The notes: generated from the letters alone by a model not told the origin. A stretch of 48,703 nucleotides of DNA from Affinirhizobium straminoryzae (GCF_007004135.1 NZ_VJMG01000026.1:1-48703); one strand, 5' to 3'. Positions 35,492 to 45,883 are shown, counted from the stretch's first letter. Program-made: numbers and translations.

Positions 35492-38400
35492 GACAGGGCT
35501 GGAGACGCTGGGCGAGGATCCCCGCCGCTGGCTGGACTGGACCGCCGGCCAGCAGGCGCGCGCCTCCGATCCGCAAAGTTCCGCCTGGGTGTCGGCCAAT
35601 GCCGGCTCCGGCAAGACGCATGTGCTGACGCAGCGCGTGATCCGGCTGCTGCTCTCCGGCTGCCGACCCTCCGCCATTCTCTGCCTGACCTATACGAAGG
35701 CCGCCGCCTCCGAAATGTCGAACCGCGTCTTCCAGCGGCTGGCGGAATGGGCCGTGCTGCCGGATGCGGAGCTGAGGGACAGGATCGCCGGCATCGAAGG
35801 CCATGAGCCGGATTTGTTCAAGCTTGCCGAGGCGCGTCGCCTGTTTGCAAAGGCGCTGGAAACGCCGGGCGGCCTGAAGATCCAGACCATCCACGCCTTC
35901 TGCGAGGCGCTGCTGCACCAGTTTCCGCTGGAGGCGAATGTCGCAGGCCATTTCTCCGTGCTGGACGATGTGTCTGCCTCCGCGCTGCTCGCCGAGGCGC
36001 GCCGCTCGCTGCTGACGGCGACCGCGATGGAAGAGGATGCGGACCTCGCCGAGGCCTTTGCCCATGTGCTGGATCTCGGGGACGAATCCGGTCTGGAAGC
36101 CCTGCTCTCGGATATCGTCGCCAATCGCGCCGCCATCGGTCATTTTCTGGAACAGGCGGCGGAGCATGGCGGACGGGATGCCGTGCTGCGCCGCGCCTAT
36201 GGCCTGGCGCCGGACGAAACGCTTGAGACGGCGCTCGCTGCCTACTGGCCACTGCCCGGCCTCGTAGACGGCCGGCTGACCACCTATCTGGAGCTTGCCG
36301 AGGCCAAGGGCGGCGCCAAGGCGGGCGAGGCCGCCATTACCCTGAAGCGCGCCATCGCCGAGACGGACCCGGCCGAGCGCGCCCGCCTGCTCGATCAGGT
36401 CTTCCTCACCCAGGCCGGCAAGCCGAAGGCGGATTCCTCGCTGGCGGCCAAGGCCATGCTGACGGCTGCCCCGGAACTGGCCGAAGCCATCGCCGAGGCC
36501 CGCGACCATGTGGCGACCTGCCGCGACCGGTTGAAGGTGGTGCGGATGTTTGCCGCCACCCGCGCCGCGCTGACCCTCGCCGAACGGCTCGGCGAGGATT
36601 ACGAGGAGCTGAAGCGCCGCCGCAGCCTGCTCGACTTCGAGGACCTCATCAACCGTACCGCCGATCTCCTGACCCGCGATGGCGTGGGCGCCTGGGTACA
36701 TTACAAGCTGGACCAGGGCATCGACCATATCCTGGTCGACGAGGCGCAGGATACGAGCCCGATCCAGTGGACGGTGATCCAGTCGCTGGCGGAGGATTTC
36801 TTCAGCGGTCAAAGCGCGCGCGAAACCCGCCGCACCCTGTTTGCCGTCGGCGATGAAAAGCAGTCGATCTATTCCTTTCAGGGGGCCCGTCCGGAGCGTT
36901 TTGCGCAAGAGCGCAGCGCCACCGAGCGGCGGGTGGCCGAGAGCGGCCAGCGCTTCCATGCGGTGCGCCTGCCCCTCTCCTTCCGCTCGACGGCCGATGT
37001 GCTGAGCGCCGTCGACCAGGTCTTTTCGCTGGAGGACAATGCCAGAGGCCTGAGCGCCATCGGCGATCCCGTCATCCACCGGTCCAACCGCATCGGCCAT
37101 GCCGGCGCCGTCGATCTCTGGGAGACTGTCGTCCCTGACGTCAGCGAGATGGAGGAGGACTGGACCGCGCCGTTCGATGCGACGCCGGACCGCGCCCCCT
37201 CCGCCATTCTGGCCGCCCGCATCGCCCACCGGATCGGCGAACTGGTCGACCGCGAGACGGTGATCGAGAAAGGCAAGGAGCGGCTGATCCGCCCCGGCGA
37301 CATTCTGGTGCTGGTGCGCAAGCGTGATGCTTTCGTCAATGCACTGACGCGGGCGCTGAAGCGGCGCGGCGATATTCCGGTCGCCGGTGCCGACCGCCTG
37401 CGGCTCGCCAGCCATATCGCGGTGCAGGATCTCATGGCGCTCTCCCGCTTCCTGCTGCAGCCGCAGGATGACCTTTCGCTCGCCGCCGTGCTGAAGAGCC
37501 CGCTCTTCGACCTCGACGAGGACGATCTCTTTCGCATTGCCGCCCTTCGCCCGGAGGCAACCAGCGCCTGGCAACAGCTTGGTGCGCTGGCCGATACCGG
37601 CGATGCAAGGCTTGCCGCGGTCCGCGACCGGCTGGACCATCTGCGCGGCCTGGCGGGTCGGCTCAGCGTGCATGATTTCTTCGCCCGCCTGCTGGGAGCC
37701 GAAGGCGGGCGCAAACGCTTTCTGGCGCGGCTGGGCAGCGAGGCGGGCGATGTGCTGGACGAGTTCCTGAGCCTTGCGCTTGACCATGAGGACAAGACCC
37801 TGCCCGGCCTGCAGAGCTTCGTTTCCACGCTGGAGCTGGAATCGCCCGAGATCAAGCGTGAGCAGGACAGCGGGCGCGACGAAGTACGCATCATGACCGT
37901 GCATGCCTCCAAGGGTCTCGAGGCGCCGATCGTCTTCCTGGTCGATAGCGGCTCGAAGGCCTTCGTCTCGAGCCATGTCCCGAAATTCCGCTTTCTGACG
38001 GCAGGCACTGCGCGCGTGCCCGCTTGGGTGCCGGGCAAGACACTCGCCAATGCGCTGAGCACGGCAGACGAGGATCAGCTCAAGCAATCGGCGGAGGAGG
38101 AATATCGCCGCCTTCTCTATGTCGGCATGACGCGGGCCGCCGACCGGCTGATCCTGTGCGGCTATCGCGGCAAGAGGGACAACGAGGACAGCTGGCTTGC
38201 CATGGTGGAGCGGGCGCTCGGCGCCGACACCGCTCATTGCGAGCCGGCGCGCTTCTCCGGCCCGGATGGTGAATGGGGCGGCTATCGCTGGCGCATGGCG
38301 TCCGGTCCGCAGCGTGTGCTGGAGCGGGAGCCAAACGCAGCGGACGCGACAGACCCTGCCGCCGACGCCCTGCCGGACGCCCTGTTCCGGCCTCTGCCGC

Positions 38401-39041
38401 CGCTGCCACCCCTGCCCCGGCCGCTGAGCCCTTCCGGTGCCGGTATCATGATCGAGGAGGAGGATGGCGAGGCTCCCTTCGTCTCTCCCCTGTTCGGGGA
38501 AAAACCCGCTTCCAGCCGCGCCTTGCAGAAAGGGCGTCTCACGCACCGGATGCTGCAAATGCTGCCCGCCTTTCCCCCTGCGGAGCAGGAGGATGCTGCC
38601 CGCCGCTATCTCGCCCGCACCGCCGGTTTCTGGCCGGTGACGGAGCGCGAGGCGCTTCTCGCCTCCATTCTCGGCGTGCTTTCGCATCCCGAGCTGCAAT
38701 CGGTGTTCACGGCGAAGGCGCAGGCGGAGGTCTCGATCATGGGTCGGCTGTCGCTCAATGGCCGCGACCATGCCGTCTCCGGACGCATCGACCGGCTGAG
38801 CGTCGATACCGATGGGACCGTGACGCTTCTCGACTACAAGACCAACCGCTTCACCCCGCAGACGGCGGAGGCGGCACCGCTCTCCCACCGCGCCCAGATG
38901 GCGATCTACCGGGAGATATTGCAGCCGCTCTATCCGGGCCGGCCCATCCGCTGCGTGCTCGTCTATACCGAGACGACGCGGGTTCTGGTGCTGCCGGAGG
39001 CGGTGCTGTCGCGCTCCCTTGCCGAACTCGATACAAAGTGA
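35484..39041 (+). CDS. addA: AddA subunit of AddAB helicase-nuclease
   Basis: UvrD-like helicase with a nuclease domain, 1185 residues from the ATG at 35484 (an ATG at 35463 is possible). Motif I ANAGSGKT is at 38-45; ILVDEAQDTSPIQW is motif II, VGDEKQSIYSFQGA motif III, MTVHASKGLEAPIVFLV motif V, and YVGMTRAADRLILCG motif VI. The C-terminal nuclease has VSGRIDRL and TLLDYKTNR. It unwinds ends while AddA and AddB each cut one strand. A 71-bp gap leads to trxA. Confidence 0.96.
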   Translation: MSETGLETLGEDPRRWLDWTAGQQARASDPQSSAWVSANAGSGKTHVLTQRVIRLLLSGCRPSAILCLTYTKAAASEMSNRVFQRLAEWAVLPDAELRDRIAGIEGHEPDLFKLAEARRLFAKALETPGGLKIQTIHAFCEALLHQFPLEANVAGHFSVLDDVSASALLAEARRSLLTATAMEEDADLAEAFAHVLDLGDESGLEALLSDIVANRAAIGHFLEQAAEHGGRDAVLRRAYGLAPDETLETALAAYWPLPGLVDGRLTTYLELAEAKGGAKAGEAAITLKRAIAETDPAERARLLDQVFLTQAGKPKADSSLAAKAMLTAAPELAEAIAEARDHVATCRDRLKVVRMFAATRAALTLAERLGEDYEELKRRRSLLDFEDLINRTADLLTRDGVGAWVHYKLDQGIDHILVDEAQDTSPIQWTVIQSLAEDFFSGQSARETRRTLFAVGDEKQSIYSFQGARPERFAQERSATERRVAESGQRFHAVRLPLSFRSTADVLSAVDQVFSLEDNARGLSAIGDPVIHRSNRIGHAGAVDLWETVVPDVSEMEEDWTAPFDATPDRAPSAILAARIAHRIGELVDRETVIEKGKERLIRPGDILVLVRKRDAFVNALTRALKRRGDIPVAGADRLRLASHIAVQDLMALSRFLLQPQDDLSLAAVLKSPLFDLDEDDLFRIAALRPEATSAWQQLGALADTGDARLAAVRDRLDHLRGLAGRLSVHDFFARLLGAEGGRKRFLARLGSEAGDVLDEFLSLALDHEDKTLPGLQSFVSTLELESPEIKREQDSGRDEVRIMTVHASKGLEAPIVFLVDSGSKAFVSSHVPKFRFLTAGTARVPAWVPGKTLANALSTADEDQLKQSAEEEYRRLLYVGMTRAADRLILCGYRGKRDNEDSWLAMVERALGADTAHCEPARFSGPDGEWGGYRWRMASGPQRVLEREPNAADATDPAADALPDALFRPLPPLPPLPRPLSPSGAGIMIEEEDGEAPFVSPLFGEKPASSRALQKGRLTHRMLQMLPAFPPAEQEDAARRYLARTAGFWPVTEREALLASILGVLSHPELQSVFTAKAQAEVSIMGRLSLNGRDHAVSGRIDRLSVDTDGTVTLLDYKTNRFTPQTAEAAPLSHRAQMAIYREILQPLYPGRPIRCVLVYTETTRVLVLPEAVLSRSLAELDTK

Positions 39042-39112
39042 GATAGGCAGGATTGAATTTCGCAGCCCCGCGCATCACATCTGTGACAACACCCCCATTG
39101 AAGGAGAGCCCC

Positions 39113-39433
39113 ATGGCTACCGTGAAAGTCGACAACGCCAACTTCGAAGCCGAAGTTCTGGAAGCGTCCGAACCCGTCGTTGTGGATTTCTGGGCCGAGT
39201 GGTGCGGTCCCTGCAAGATGATCGCGCCGAGCCTCGAGGAAATCGCAACCGAACTCGCCGGCAAGGTGAAGATCGCCAAGCTGAACATTGATGAGAACCC
39301 GGAACTGGCCGCCAAGTTCGGCGTTCGCTCCATCCCGACGCTCGCCGTGTTCAAGGGCGGCGAAGTGGCCGACATCAAGGTCGGTGCAGCCCCGAAATCG
39401 GCCCTCTCCAGCTGGATTTCCGGCAACGCCTAA
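39113..39433 (+). CDS. trxA: Thioredoxin
   Basis: A 106-residue cytoplasmic thioredoxin with active-site Cys31 and Cys34 in AEWCGPCKM and the cis-Pro loop [16 protein letters not shown] precedes the ATG at 39113. The 71-bp gap after addA may carry its own promoter. Confidence 0.97.
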   Translation: MATVKVDNANFEAEVLEASEPVVVDFWAEWCGPCKMIAPSLEEIATELAGKVKIAKLNIDENPELAAKFGVRSIPTLAVFKGGEVADIKVGAAPKSALSSWISGNA

Positions 39434-39460
39434 TCCGCTGACAATCGGGATCTGAACGGC

Positions 39461-39488
39461 AAAAAGCCCGGCTTACACCGGGCTTTTT
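39461..39488. terminator. Bidirectional terminator between trxA and folC
   Basis: AAAAAGCCCGG (39461-39471) / CCGGGCTTTTT (39478-39488), a perfect 11-bp stem with six-base loop. It can end transcription of both convergent units. Confidence 0.95.
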
Positions 39489-39511
39489 CGTGTCTGAAGG
39501 ATTTCAGCCGA

Positions 39512-40855
39512 TCAGGTCGGGGGCGTGCCGTTATCGGCCAGCACATTGCCGGCCAGATAAAGGGATCCGCCAATCAGGATGCGCGGCGGTGCCGTGCCCG
39601 GCAACTGACGGGCCGTGATTTCCGCAAGGGCCTCGGCCACCGTCGAATGCGGTTCGGCTACGAGACCCGCATCATAGGCCGCATTGGCCAGAACCACCGG
39701 ATCGAGCCCCGCATCGCTGCCGCGGATCGGCACGGTGAACACGCATTCGGCAATATCGGCAAAGGCGCGGAAATAGCCGACCGGATCCTTGGTGTTCAGC
39801 ATGCCGGTGACGAGGTAAAGCGGCCGCGGCTGCTTTTCCTCGAAGGCGGCCATAGCTTCGGCAATCACCTCGCCGGCGCCCGGATTGTGTCCGCCATCGA
39901 CCCAGATTTCCGCACCTTGCGGAGCGAGCGGAATGAGCGCGCCGTCGGTCAGGCGCTGCAGGCGGCCGGGCCATTCAACACCCGTCATCGCCTGTTCCAT
40001 CATGGCGTCGGTCACTTCGAAGCCCGCCGCGCGCACTGCACGAATGGCAGCAGCGGCATTGGCGAGCTGGTGGCGGCCCGGCAGACGCGGCAGGGGCAGA
40101 TCGGCAAGACCGAATTCGTCCTGATAGATCATCCGGCCGAATTCCTCATGCGCGGAAAAGTCCTGCCCATAGACCGAGAACGGACAGCCGAGCCGTTCTG
40201 CTGTCGAGACGAGCACCTCTTCGGCCGCATCGAATTCCTGGTGACCGATGACGACGGGGCAACCCTTCTTCATGATGCCGGCCTTTTCGGCGGCGATCAG
40301 CTCGACGCGGTCGCCGAGATAGGCCTGATGATCGAAGGAGATCGGCATGATGACGGAGACCGCGGGACGATCCACCACATTGGTGCAGTCGAGACGCCCG
40401 CCCATGCCGACCTCGATCACGACGGCATCGGCCGGGATCTCCGAAAACAGCAGGAAACTCGCCGCCGTCAGGATCTCGAAGACGGTAATCGCCTGGCCGG
40501 CATTGGCTGTCGCCACGCGGCGCAGCGCATCGGCCAGCAGTGCATCGTCAACGAGCGTGCCCGGCCGGCCGCGCTGGCCGATACGGTACCGCTCATGCCA
40601 GTTCACCAGATGCGGCGAGGTGTGGACATGCACGGCATGGCCGCCCGCTTCCAGAAGCGCGCGGCTGAAGGCGGAGACGGAGCCCTTGCCATTGGTGCCC
40701 GCCACATGAATCATCGGCGGCAGGCGGTCCTGCGGATTGCCGAGCACCTCCAGCAGGCGACGCATGCGGCCGAGCGTCATGTCGAACCCCTTGGGGTGCA
40801 GGGTCATCAGCTCGTTGATGACCTGTTCCGCCTCGGTCTGGGCAACGTCGTTCAT
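39512..40855 (-). CDS. folC: Folylpolyglutamate/dihydrofolate synthase
   Basis: Adds glutamate to dihydropteroate and folates. It has 447 residues from the ATG at 40855, with an alternative ATG at 40879. ATP-binding GTNGKGS is at 53-59 and the ligase motif is TSPHLVNWHERYRI. EVGMGGRLDCTNV and the C-terminal WVDGGHNPGA are typical of Mur-ligase-like FolC. Last gene of trpF-trpB-trpA-accD-folC. Confidence 0.95.
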   Translation of the reverse strand: MNDVAQTEAEQVINELMTLHPKGFDMTLGRMRRLLEVLGNPQDRLPPMIHVAGTNGKGSVSAFSRALLEAGGHAVHVHTSPHLVNWHERYRIGQRGRPGTLVDDALLADALRRVATANAGQAITVFEILTAASFLLFSEIPADAVVIEVGMGGRLDCTNVVDRPAVSVIMPISFDHQAYLGDRVELIAAEKAGIMKKGCPVVIGHQEFDAAEEVLVSTAERLGCPFSVYGQDFSAHEEFGRMIYQDEFGLADLPLPRLPGRHQLANAAAAIRAVRAAGFEVTDAMMEQAMTGVEWPGRLQRLTDGALIPLAPQGAEIWVDGGHNPGAGEVIAEAMAAFEEKQPRPLYLVTGMLNTKDPVGYFRAFADIAECVFTVPIRGSDAGLDPVVLANAAYDAGLVAEPHSTVAEALAEITARQLPGTAPPRILIGGSLYLAGNVLADNGTPPT

Positions 40856-40883
40856 GGAAGTCCCCGGGGCTCCTGTCATCGGG

Positions 40884-41768
40884 TCAGGCCGTCAGCGCCA
40901 GCGGCTGATCGGCATTGGCCGGCTGCTTCAGCATGATCTTCAGCAGGGTGGCGAGCGTCTGCGCGATGTCGTGACGCTTGACCACCATGTCGACCATGCC
41001 ATGTTCCAGAAGGTATTCGGAGGTCTGGAAGCCTTCCGGCAGCTTTTCGCGCAGCGTCTGCTCGATGACGCGCTTGCCGGCAAAGCCGATTTCGGCACCG
41101 GGCTCGGCAATATGCACATCGCCCAGCATGGCATAGGAGGCGGTCACGCCGCCGGTCGTCGGATTGGTCAGCACGACGATATACGGCAGACCGGCTTCCT
41201 TCAGCATATCGATGGCAACCGTCGTGCGCGGCAGCTGCATCAGCGAGAGAATGCCTTCCTGCATGCGCGCACCGCCGGAAGCAGGGAAAATCACCAGCGG
41301 GCAGCGTTCGGCCAGCGCCCGTTCGGCCGCCTTGACGATCGCCTCGCCGGCCGCCATGCCGAGCGAACCGCCTATGAAGTTGAACTCATGCACGACGGCG
41401 ACCAGCTTGACGCCCTTCACCTGGCCGAGGCCGGCAAGGATCGTGTCTTCCTGCTCGGTCTTGGTGCGGCTGTCCTTCAGGCGATCTGCGTATTTCTTGG
41501 AATCGCGGAACTTCAGCGGGTCCTGCGCCACCTTGGGCTGCGGCAGGTTTTCATAGACGCCGCCGTCGAACAGATCGGCAAGGCGCGCCTTGGCCGGCAT
41601 CTTCATGTGGAAGCCGGAGGCGGGAATGACCCACTTGTTCTCTTCCAGATCCTTGTGAAAGACCATTTCGCCCGTTTCCGGGCACTTGATCCAGAGATTT
41701 TCCGGCACTTCCCGACGCCCCAGCATCGAGTTGATCTTGGGGCGTACATAGTTGGTGATCCAGTTCAC
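40884..41768 (-). CDS. accD: Acetyl-CoA carboxylase carboxyltransferase beta subunit
   Basis: Carboxyltransferase half with AccA, making malonyl-CoA for fatty acids. It has 294 residues. The carboxyltransferase core is clear: [32 protein letters not shown] and [12 protein letters not shown]. The N-terminal zinc ribbon of E. coli AccD (four Cys) is degraded: only Cys29 remains, the other three positions being Thr32, Ile48 and Ser51. The flanking sequence ([21 protein letters not shown]) still aligns, so this is loss of ligands, not of the domain. Confidence 0.95.
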   Translation of the reverse strand: MNWITNYVRPKINSMLGRREVPENLWIKCPETGEMVFHKDLEENKWVIPASGFHMKMPAKARLADLFDGGVYENLPQPKVAQDPLKFRDSKKYADRLKDSRTKTEQEDTILAGLGQVKGVKLVAVVHEFNFIGGSLGMAAGEAIVKAAERALAERCPLVIFPASGGARMQEGILSLMQLPRTTVAIDMLKEAGLPYIVVLTNPTTGGVTASYAMLGDVHIAEPGAEIGFAGKRVIEQTLREKLPEGFQTSEYLLEHGMVDMVVKRHDIAQTLATLLKIMLKQPANADQPLALTA

Positions 41769-41782
41769 GGACGAAACTCCTG

Positions 41783-41798
41783 ATTGACGATCGTCAAT
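41783..41798. promoter_or_regulatory. 16-bp perfect palindrome between trpA and accD
   Basis: ATTGACGATCGTCAAT, fully self-complementary without a spacer, ending 14 bases before the accD start in a 39-bp gap. With no loop it is a better protein-binding site than an RNA hairpin. No known operator recognised. Confidence 0.4.
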
Positions 41799-41807
41799 GT
41801 GGTGATT

Positions 41808-42647
41808 TTACTCGGCCGCAGCAAGGCGGGCCGAACGGACGCCGGTCGCAAGACCGCTGACCAGCGTCGTGACTGCAGAAACGGTGTGATCCGTCGCCTT
41901 GCCGTCGGCGGTCAGGCTGCCGGCCACCTGCGCGACGATGGCGGAGCCAACGACGACGCCATCGGCGGCAGCCCCGATCGCCCGGGCATGATCGGCGGTC
42001 TTGACGCCGAAGCCGACGCAGATCGGCAGATCCGTATGCGCCTTGATGCGCTGCACGGCAGCCCCAACCAGCGAGGGATCCGGCAGGGCCGAACCGGTGA
42101 TGCCGTTCATCGAGACATAATAGACGAAGCCGGAGGTGTTGCGCAGCACGGTCGGCAGGCGCTTCTCGTCGGTCGTCGGCGTTGCCAGACGGATGAAGTT
42201 GACGCCCTTGGCCAGCGCCGGGATGCACAGCTCGTCATCCATTTCCGGCGGCAGGTCGACAACGATCAGCCCGTCGATGCCGGCCTCCAGCGCCTGATCG
42301 AGGAAGGTCTCCACGCCCATGTTGTAGATCGGGTTGTAATAGCCCATCAGCACGATCGGGGTGTCCTGGTCGTCCTTGCGGAATTCACGGGCAAGATCCA
42401 GCGTCTTTGCCAGCGTCTGGCCGCCGGCGAGCGCCCGCTGACCGGCCAGCTGGATGGCCGGGCCATCCGCCATCGGATCGGAGAAAGGCATGCCGAGTTC
42501 GATCACGTCGGCGCCCGCACCGGGCAGCGCCTTCATGATGCCGAGCGAGGTCTGAAAATCCGGGTCGCCACCCATCATATAGGTGATCAGCCCCGGACGG
42601 CCTTCGGCTTTCAGATCGGCAAAACGTTTGTCCATGCGTGCAGTCAT
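41808..42647 (-). CDS. trpA: Tryptophan synthase alpha subunit
   Basis: Cleaves indole-3-glycerol phosphate and passes indole to TrpB. It has 279 residues, (beta/alpha)8 barrel. Catalytic Glu50 and Asp61 are in [24 protein letters not shown] and VGFGVKT bind phosphate. Two bases separate it from the trpB stop. Confidence 0.97.
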   Translation of the reverse strand: MTARMDKRFADLKAEGRPGLITYMMGGDPDFQTSLGIMKALPGAGADVIELGMPFSDPMADGPAIQLAGQRALAGGQTLAKTLDLAREFRKDDQDTPIVLMGYYNPIYNMGVETFLDQALEAGIDGLIVVDLPPEMDDELCIPALAKGVNFIRLATPTTDEKRLPTVLRNTSGFVYYVSMNGITGSALPDPSLVGAAVQRIKAHTDLPICVGFGVKTADHARAIGAAADGVVVGSAIVAQVAGSLTADGKATDHTVSAVTTLVSGLATGVRSARLAAAE

Positions 42648-42649
42648 GA

Positions 42650-43870
42650 TCAGAGACCCATTCCGAGAATCTTGCCAACGGTGAAGATGTCCTTGTCGCC
42701 GCGGCCACAGAGGTTCATCAGGATGATCTGGTCCTTGTCCATGGTCGGCGCGCGCTTGATGACCTCGGCCAGCGCATGGCTCGGCTCCAGCGCCGGGATG
42801 ATGCCTTCGGTGCGGGTGAGCAGCTGGAAGGCGGCCAGCGCCTCGTCATCCTTGATCGGCACATATTCGACGCGCCCGCTATCCTTCAGCCAGGAATGTT
42901 CCGGGCCGATGCCCGGATAATCGAGGCCGGCCGAAATGGAATGGCCTTCCTTGATCTGGCCGTCGCCATCCTGCAGCAGATAGGTGCGGTTGCCGTGCAG
43001 CACGCCCGGGCGGCCGGCCGTCAGCGAGGCGCAATGCTCTTCGCCGTCGAGACCCTTGCCGCCAGCTTCGACGCCGACGATGCGCACGCCTTCGTCATCC
43101 AGGAAGGGATGGAACAGGCCGATCGCGTTCGAACCGCCACCGACGGCAGCCACCAGCATGTCCGGCAGGCGGCCTTCGGCGGCCATCATCTGTTCGCGGG
43201 CTTCCTTGCCGATCACCGACTGGAATTCGCGGACCATTTCCGGATAGGGATGCGGACCAGCCGCCGTGCCGATGATGTAATAGGTATCCTCGACATTGGT
43301 GACCCAGTCGCGCAGCGCCTCGTTCATGGCATCCTTCAGCGTGCCGTGACCGGAAGTCACCGGCTTCACCTCGGCGCCGAGCAGCTTCATGCGGAACACG
43401 TTGGGCGCCTGGCGCTCCACATCCGTCGCGCCCATGTAGACGACGCAAGGGAAGCCGAAGCGGGCGGCCACGGTGGCGGATGCCACGCCGTGCTGGCCGG
43501 CACCGGTTTCGGCGATGATGCGCTTCTTGCCCATCCGCTTGGCAAGCAGGATCTGGCCGATGCAGTTGTTGATCTTGTGGCTGCCCGTATGGTTCAGCTC
43601 GTCGCGCTTGAAATAGATCTTTGCCCCGCCGAGTTCGGCGGTCAGACGCTCGGCGAAATAGAGCGGGCTCGGACGGCCGATATAATGCGTGCCGAGATGG
43701 GCAAGCTCGGCTTGGAATTCCGGATCCGTCTTTGCCTTGTTCCACTCCGCCTCCAGATCGAGGATCAGCGGCATCAGCGTCTCGGCGACGAAGCGGCCAC
43801 CATAGATGCCGAAGCGGCCATCTTCATCCGGACCGGCCCGGAAGGAATTGGGTTTGAGCGACTGGTTCAC
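42650..43870 (-). CDS. trpB: Tryptophan synthase beta subunit
   Basis: PLP enzyme condensing indole with serine. It has 406 residues from a GTG at 43870. PLP lysine is Lys99 in HTGSHKINN; the phosphate-binding loop is GGGSNAIG and the cofactor-base residues lie in CGRGDKD. The GTG is chosen because it forms a GTGA overlap with the trpF stop and has AAGGGAG eight bases upstream; the frame stays open further but that sequence is inside trpF. Confidence 0.96.
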   Translation of the reverse strand: MNQSLKPNSFRAGPDEDGRFGIYGGRFVAETLMPLILDLEAEWNKAKTDPEFQAELAHLGTHYIGRPSPLYFAERLTAELGGAKIYFKRDELNHTGSHKINNCIGQILLAKRMGKKRIIAETGAGQHGVASATVAARFGFPCVVYMGATDVERQAPNVFRMKLLGAEVKPVTSGHGTLKDAMNEALRDWVTNVEDTYYIIGTAAGPHPYPEMVREFQSVIGKEAREQMMAAEGRLPDMLVAAVGGGSNAIGLFHPFLDDEGVRIVGVEAGGKGLDGEEHCASLTAGRPGVLHGNRTYLLQDGDGQIKEGHSISAGLDYPGIGPEHSWLKDSGRVEYVPIKDDEALAAFQLLTRTEGIIPALEPSHALAEVIKRAPTMDKDQIILMNLCGRGDKDIFTVGKILGMGL

Positions 43871-44538
43871 GGCTTCACTCCCTTGGAAACGCTGGAACGC
43901 CACTGATCGATCGCATCGAAGAAGGCGTTGATTTTGGCAGGGTCCTTGACCCCGGGGGCACTTTCCACGCCGGACGACAGGTCCAGCCCGCCGGCCTTTG
44001 TCATGGACAGGGCGTCCGCCGCATTGTCCTTGGTAAGGCCGCCGGAAAGCATGTAATCGATATTGGCGTCAAGCGCCGAGAGAATGCGCCAGTCAAACGA
44101 AACGCCGTTGCCGCCCGGAAGATCCGATCCTTCGGGTGCCTTGGCATCGAGCAGGAAACGATCGGCGAGTCCCTCATAGGCGTCGAGCTTGCGCAGATCG
44201 TCCGTCTCGCGGATGGAAAAGGCCTTCATGACAGGCAGGCCGAACACCGCCTTGACATTCAGCACGCGCTCCGGCGTTTCCGCGCCGTGCAGCTGCAGGA
44301 TATCGGGCTTCAGGAAGGCGATGATCTCTTCCAGTTCCTCATTGTCGGCATTGACGGTGACGGCGACGATCTTGGCGCGGCCCCGCACCCGGTCCGCGAG
44401 CGCCCCGGCAGACAGGGGATCGATGTGGCGCGGACTCTTTTCGAAAAAGATGAAGCCGACATGGCTCGCGCCCCGCTCCACCGCCAGGTCGATCGCTTCC
44501 GGCGTCTTCAGGCCGCAGATTTTGATGTCTGGTGTCAT
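43867..44538 (-). CDS. trpF: Phosphoribosylanthranilate isomerase
   Basis: Third step of tryptophan synthesis, a small (beta/alpha)8 barrel of 223 residues starting [14 protein letters not shown]; Cys9 in KICGLK is the general base and the Asp of [12 protein letters not shown] region closes the site. Start at 44538 is set by the conserved N-terminus; upstream in-frame sequence is not protein-like. First gene of the trpFBA-accD-folC run; TrpEGDC are not in the window. Confidence 0.95.
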   Translation of the reverse strand: MTPDIKICGLKTPEAIDLAVERGASHVGFIFFEKSPRHIDPLSAGALADRVRGRAKIVAVTVNADNEELEEIIAFLKPDILQLHGAETPERVLNVKAVFGLPVMKAFSIRETDDLRKLDAYEGLADRFLLDAKAPEGSDLPGGNGVSFDWRILSALDANIDYMLSGGLTKDNAADALSMTKAGGLDLSSGVESAPGVKDPAKINAFFDAIDQWRSSVSKGVKP

Positions 44539-44612
44539 GACAGGCGAAGTTGCACGAATCGCGCGCCAAGTCGAGGGCATTTGAGCAAACGGCCTCTGCG
44601 GACCGGCACGGA

Positions 44613-45371
44613 TCAACCGAAGTCGATGGCGTGCAGTTGCGAGCCATGCGCCTTCAGCCAGCGGCGAGCCGTCTCCATGTCCGGGCAGAGTTCGCCGCAC
44701 AGTGCCCAGAACTGCGGGCCATGGTTCATTTCCTTCAGATGCGCGACCTCGTGTGCAGCGAGATAATCGATCACCAGCGGCGGCGCCATGACGATCCGCC
44801 AGGAGAAACTGAGATTGCCCTGCCAGGAGCAGGAGCCCCAGCGGCTGCGAGTATCCTTCAGCGTCAGCGATCTGATCGCCTTGCCGATGCGCCCCGCATG
44901 GATCGCCGAAAGACGCTCCAGATCGTAGCGCGCCTCCTTCTTGAGGAAGGCTTCCAGCCGCCGGCCGAGATGATCCTCCAGACCGCTCACCCGGATCACG
45001 GGTTCGCCCCCCTCCTCCACCGCTTCGGTCAGGCCGCGCAGCGAGCCGGTGTGAACGATGCGATGCGGCACGCCGCGCAGCGACAGCATGGCGCCCGGCC
45101 GCAGCCCGGTTTCCGGCGAAAAGCGGGACAGCTTGGTGCGCAGCCAGCCATCGTGGCGGGCAAGAAAGGCATCGACCTCACGGGTCTTCAAGCCAATCGG
45201 CACGGTGAGGCGCAACGCCCGGCCGCCGGGCTCGATGCGCAGCGTGATACGGGTGGCGCGGGCATGTTCGCGAATGGTGAGCGGCAGGCTGCGTTCGCCG
45301 ACCGTAAGCATCCGTTCCTCGGAACGAAGCGGCTTCGTCTTGCGCTTGGGGCGGGTCAGCAGGGCGAACAT
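44613..45371 (-). CDS. YgjP/DUF45 family zinc metallopeptidase
   Basis: A 252-residue predicted zinc metallopeptidase of the YgjP-like (DUF45, SprT-like) group. The zinc motif is His207-Glu208, His211 and His217 in AAHEVAHLKEMNHGPQFW. RSRWGSCSWQGNLSFSWR just before is the family signature. No signal peptide or membrane segment, so it is probably cytoplasmic. Substrate unknown; it precedes trpF by 74 bp. Confidence 0.88.
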   Translation of the reverse strand: MFALLTRPKRKTKPLRSEERMLTVGERSLPLTIREHARATRITLRIEPGGRALRLTVPIGLKTREVDAFLARHDGWLRTKLSRFSPETGLRPGAMLSLRGVPHRIVHTGSLRGLTEAVEEGGEPVIRVSGLEDHLGRRLEAFLKKEARYDLERLSAIHAGRIGKAIRSLTLKDTRSRWGSCSWQGNLSFSWRIVMAPPLVIDYLAAHEVAHLKEMNHGPQFWALCGELCPDMETARRWLKAHGSQLHAIDFG

Positions 45372-45406
45372 GGGTGTCTTCTATCCGATTCGGCATCGGC
45401 GGGGGC

Positions 45407-45435
45407 AACAAAAAACCGGCACCCGAAGGTGCCGG
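45407..45435 (-). terminator. Terminator of the DUF2852 gene
   Basis: Stem CCGGCACC-CGAA-GGTGCCGG (45416-45435) preceded by an A-run; on the minus strand this is a UUCG tetraloop hairpin followed by TTTTTT, 26 bases past the DUF2852 stop. Confidence 0.92.
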
Positions 45436-45460
45436 CTACATCTCTCATCATGCCCGATCC

Positions 45461-45883
45461 TCAGACGGCGGGATAGCCGCCTTCCGGGGGCCGGTTGCCG
45501 CGGTCGCGCATGAAGCGGTCGAATTCCTCCTGGTCCTTCGCGCGGCGAAGCTCGCGAAGATAGGTGTCGAATTCCTCCCGCATTTCATCGAGCTTGCGGC
45601 GCTGTTCCTCGATCCGGTCAAGTTCCGCCGTGCGCCAATCGTCAAAGGCCACGTTGCCGGTCGAGAAACCCGACCGATAGGCGCGGCGTGACGAACGGCG
45701 GCAGTTGCGGAAGAAGCCATCGGCGCGCCGGTTGGCGTCACCCTTGAATTCCCGCAGGCGATCGCCGAACAGGATATAGGCCAGCATGGCAAGGCCGAGC
45801 GGCCAGAAGACCACGAAGCCCAGGACCATGAGGGCGATCGTTGCCGGAGTCCAATCCGGACGGATCCATGCAGACTGGTTCAT
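45461..45883 (-). CDS. DUF2852 membrane-anchored protein
   Basis: A 140-residue protein of the DUF2852 family, function unknown. An N-terminal transmembrane segment (TIALMVLGFVVFWPLGLAMLAYILFG) is followed by a basic stretch (RRADGFFRNCRRSSRRAYR) and a charged coiled-coil-like region (RIEEQRRKLDEMREEFDTYL) ending in a Pro-Gly tail. Start at 45883 (MNQSAWIRPDW) is chosen for GAGGT upstream and because the longer frame lacks protein character. It stands as its own unit with a clear terminator. Confidence 0.85.
   Translation of the reverse strand: MNQSAWIRPDWTPATIALMVLGFVVFWPLGLAMLAYILFGDRLREFKGDANRRADGFFRNCRRSSRRAYRSGFSTGNVAFDDWRTAELDRIEEQRRKLDEMREEFDTYLRELRRAKDQEEFDRFMRDRGNRPPEGGYPAV

Noticed and set aside
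35388..38888. Very long open frame antisense to addA (over 1100 codons)
   Set aside because: Produced by high GC and codon bias of addA; the translation is Gly/Arg/His-rich without motifs, while addA has every helicase motif.
39075..39086. TCACATCTGTGA as a CRP-like site before trxA
   Set aside because: Half-sites are in the reverse order to TGTGA-N6-TCACA and the spacer is two bases; likely chance.
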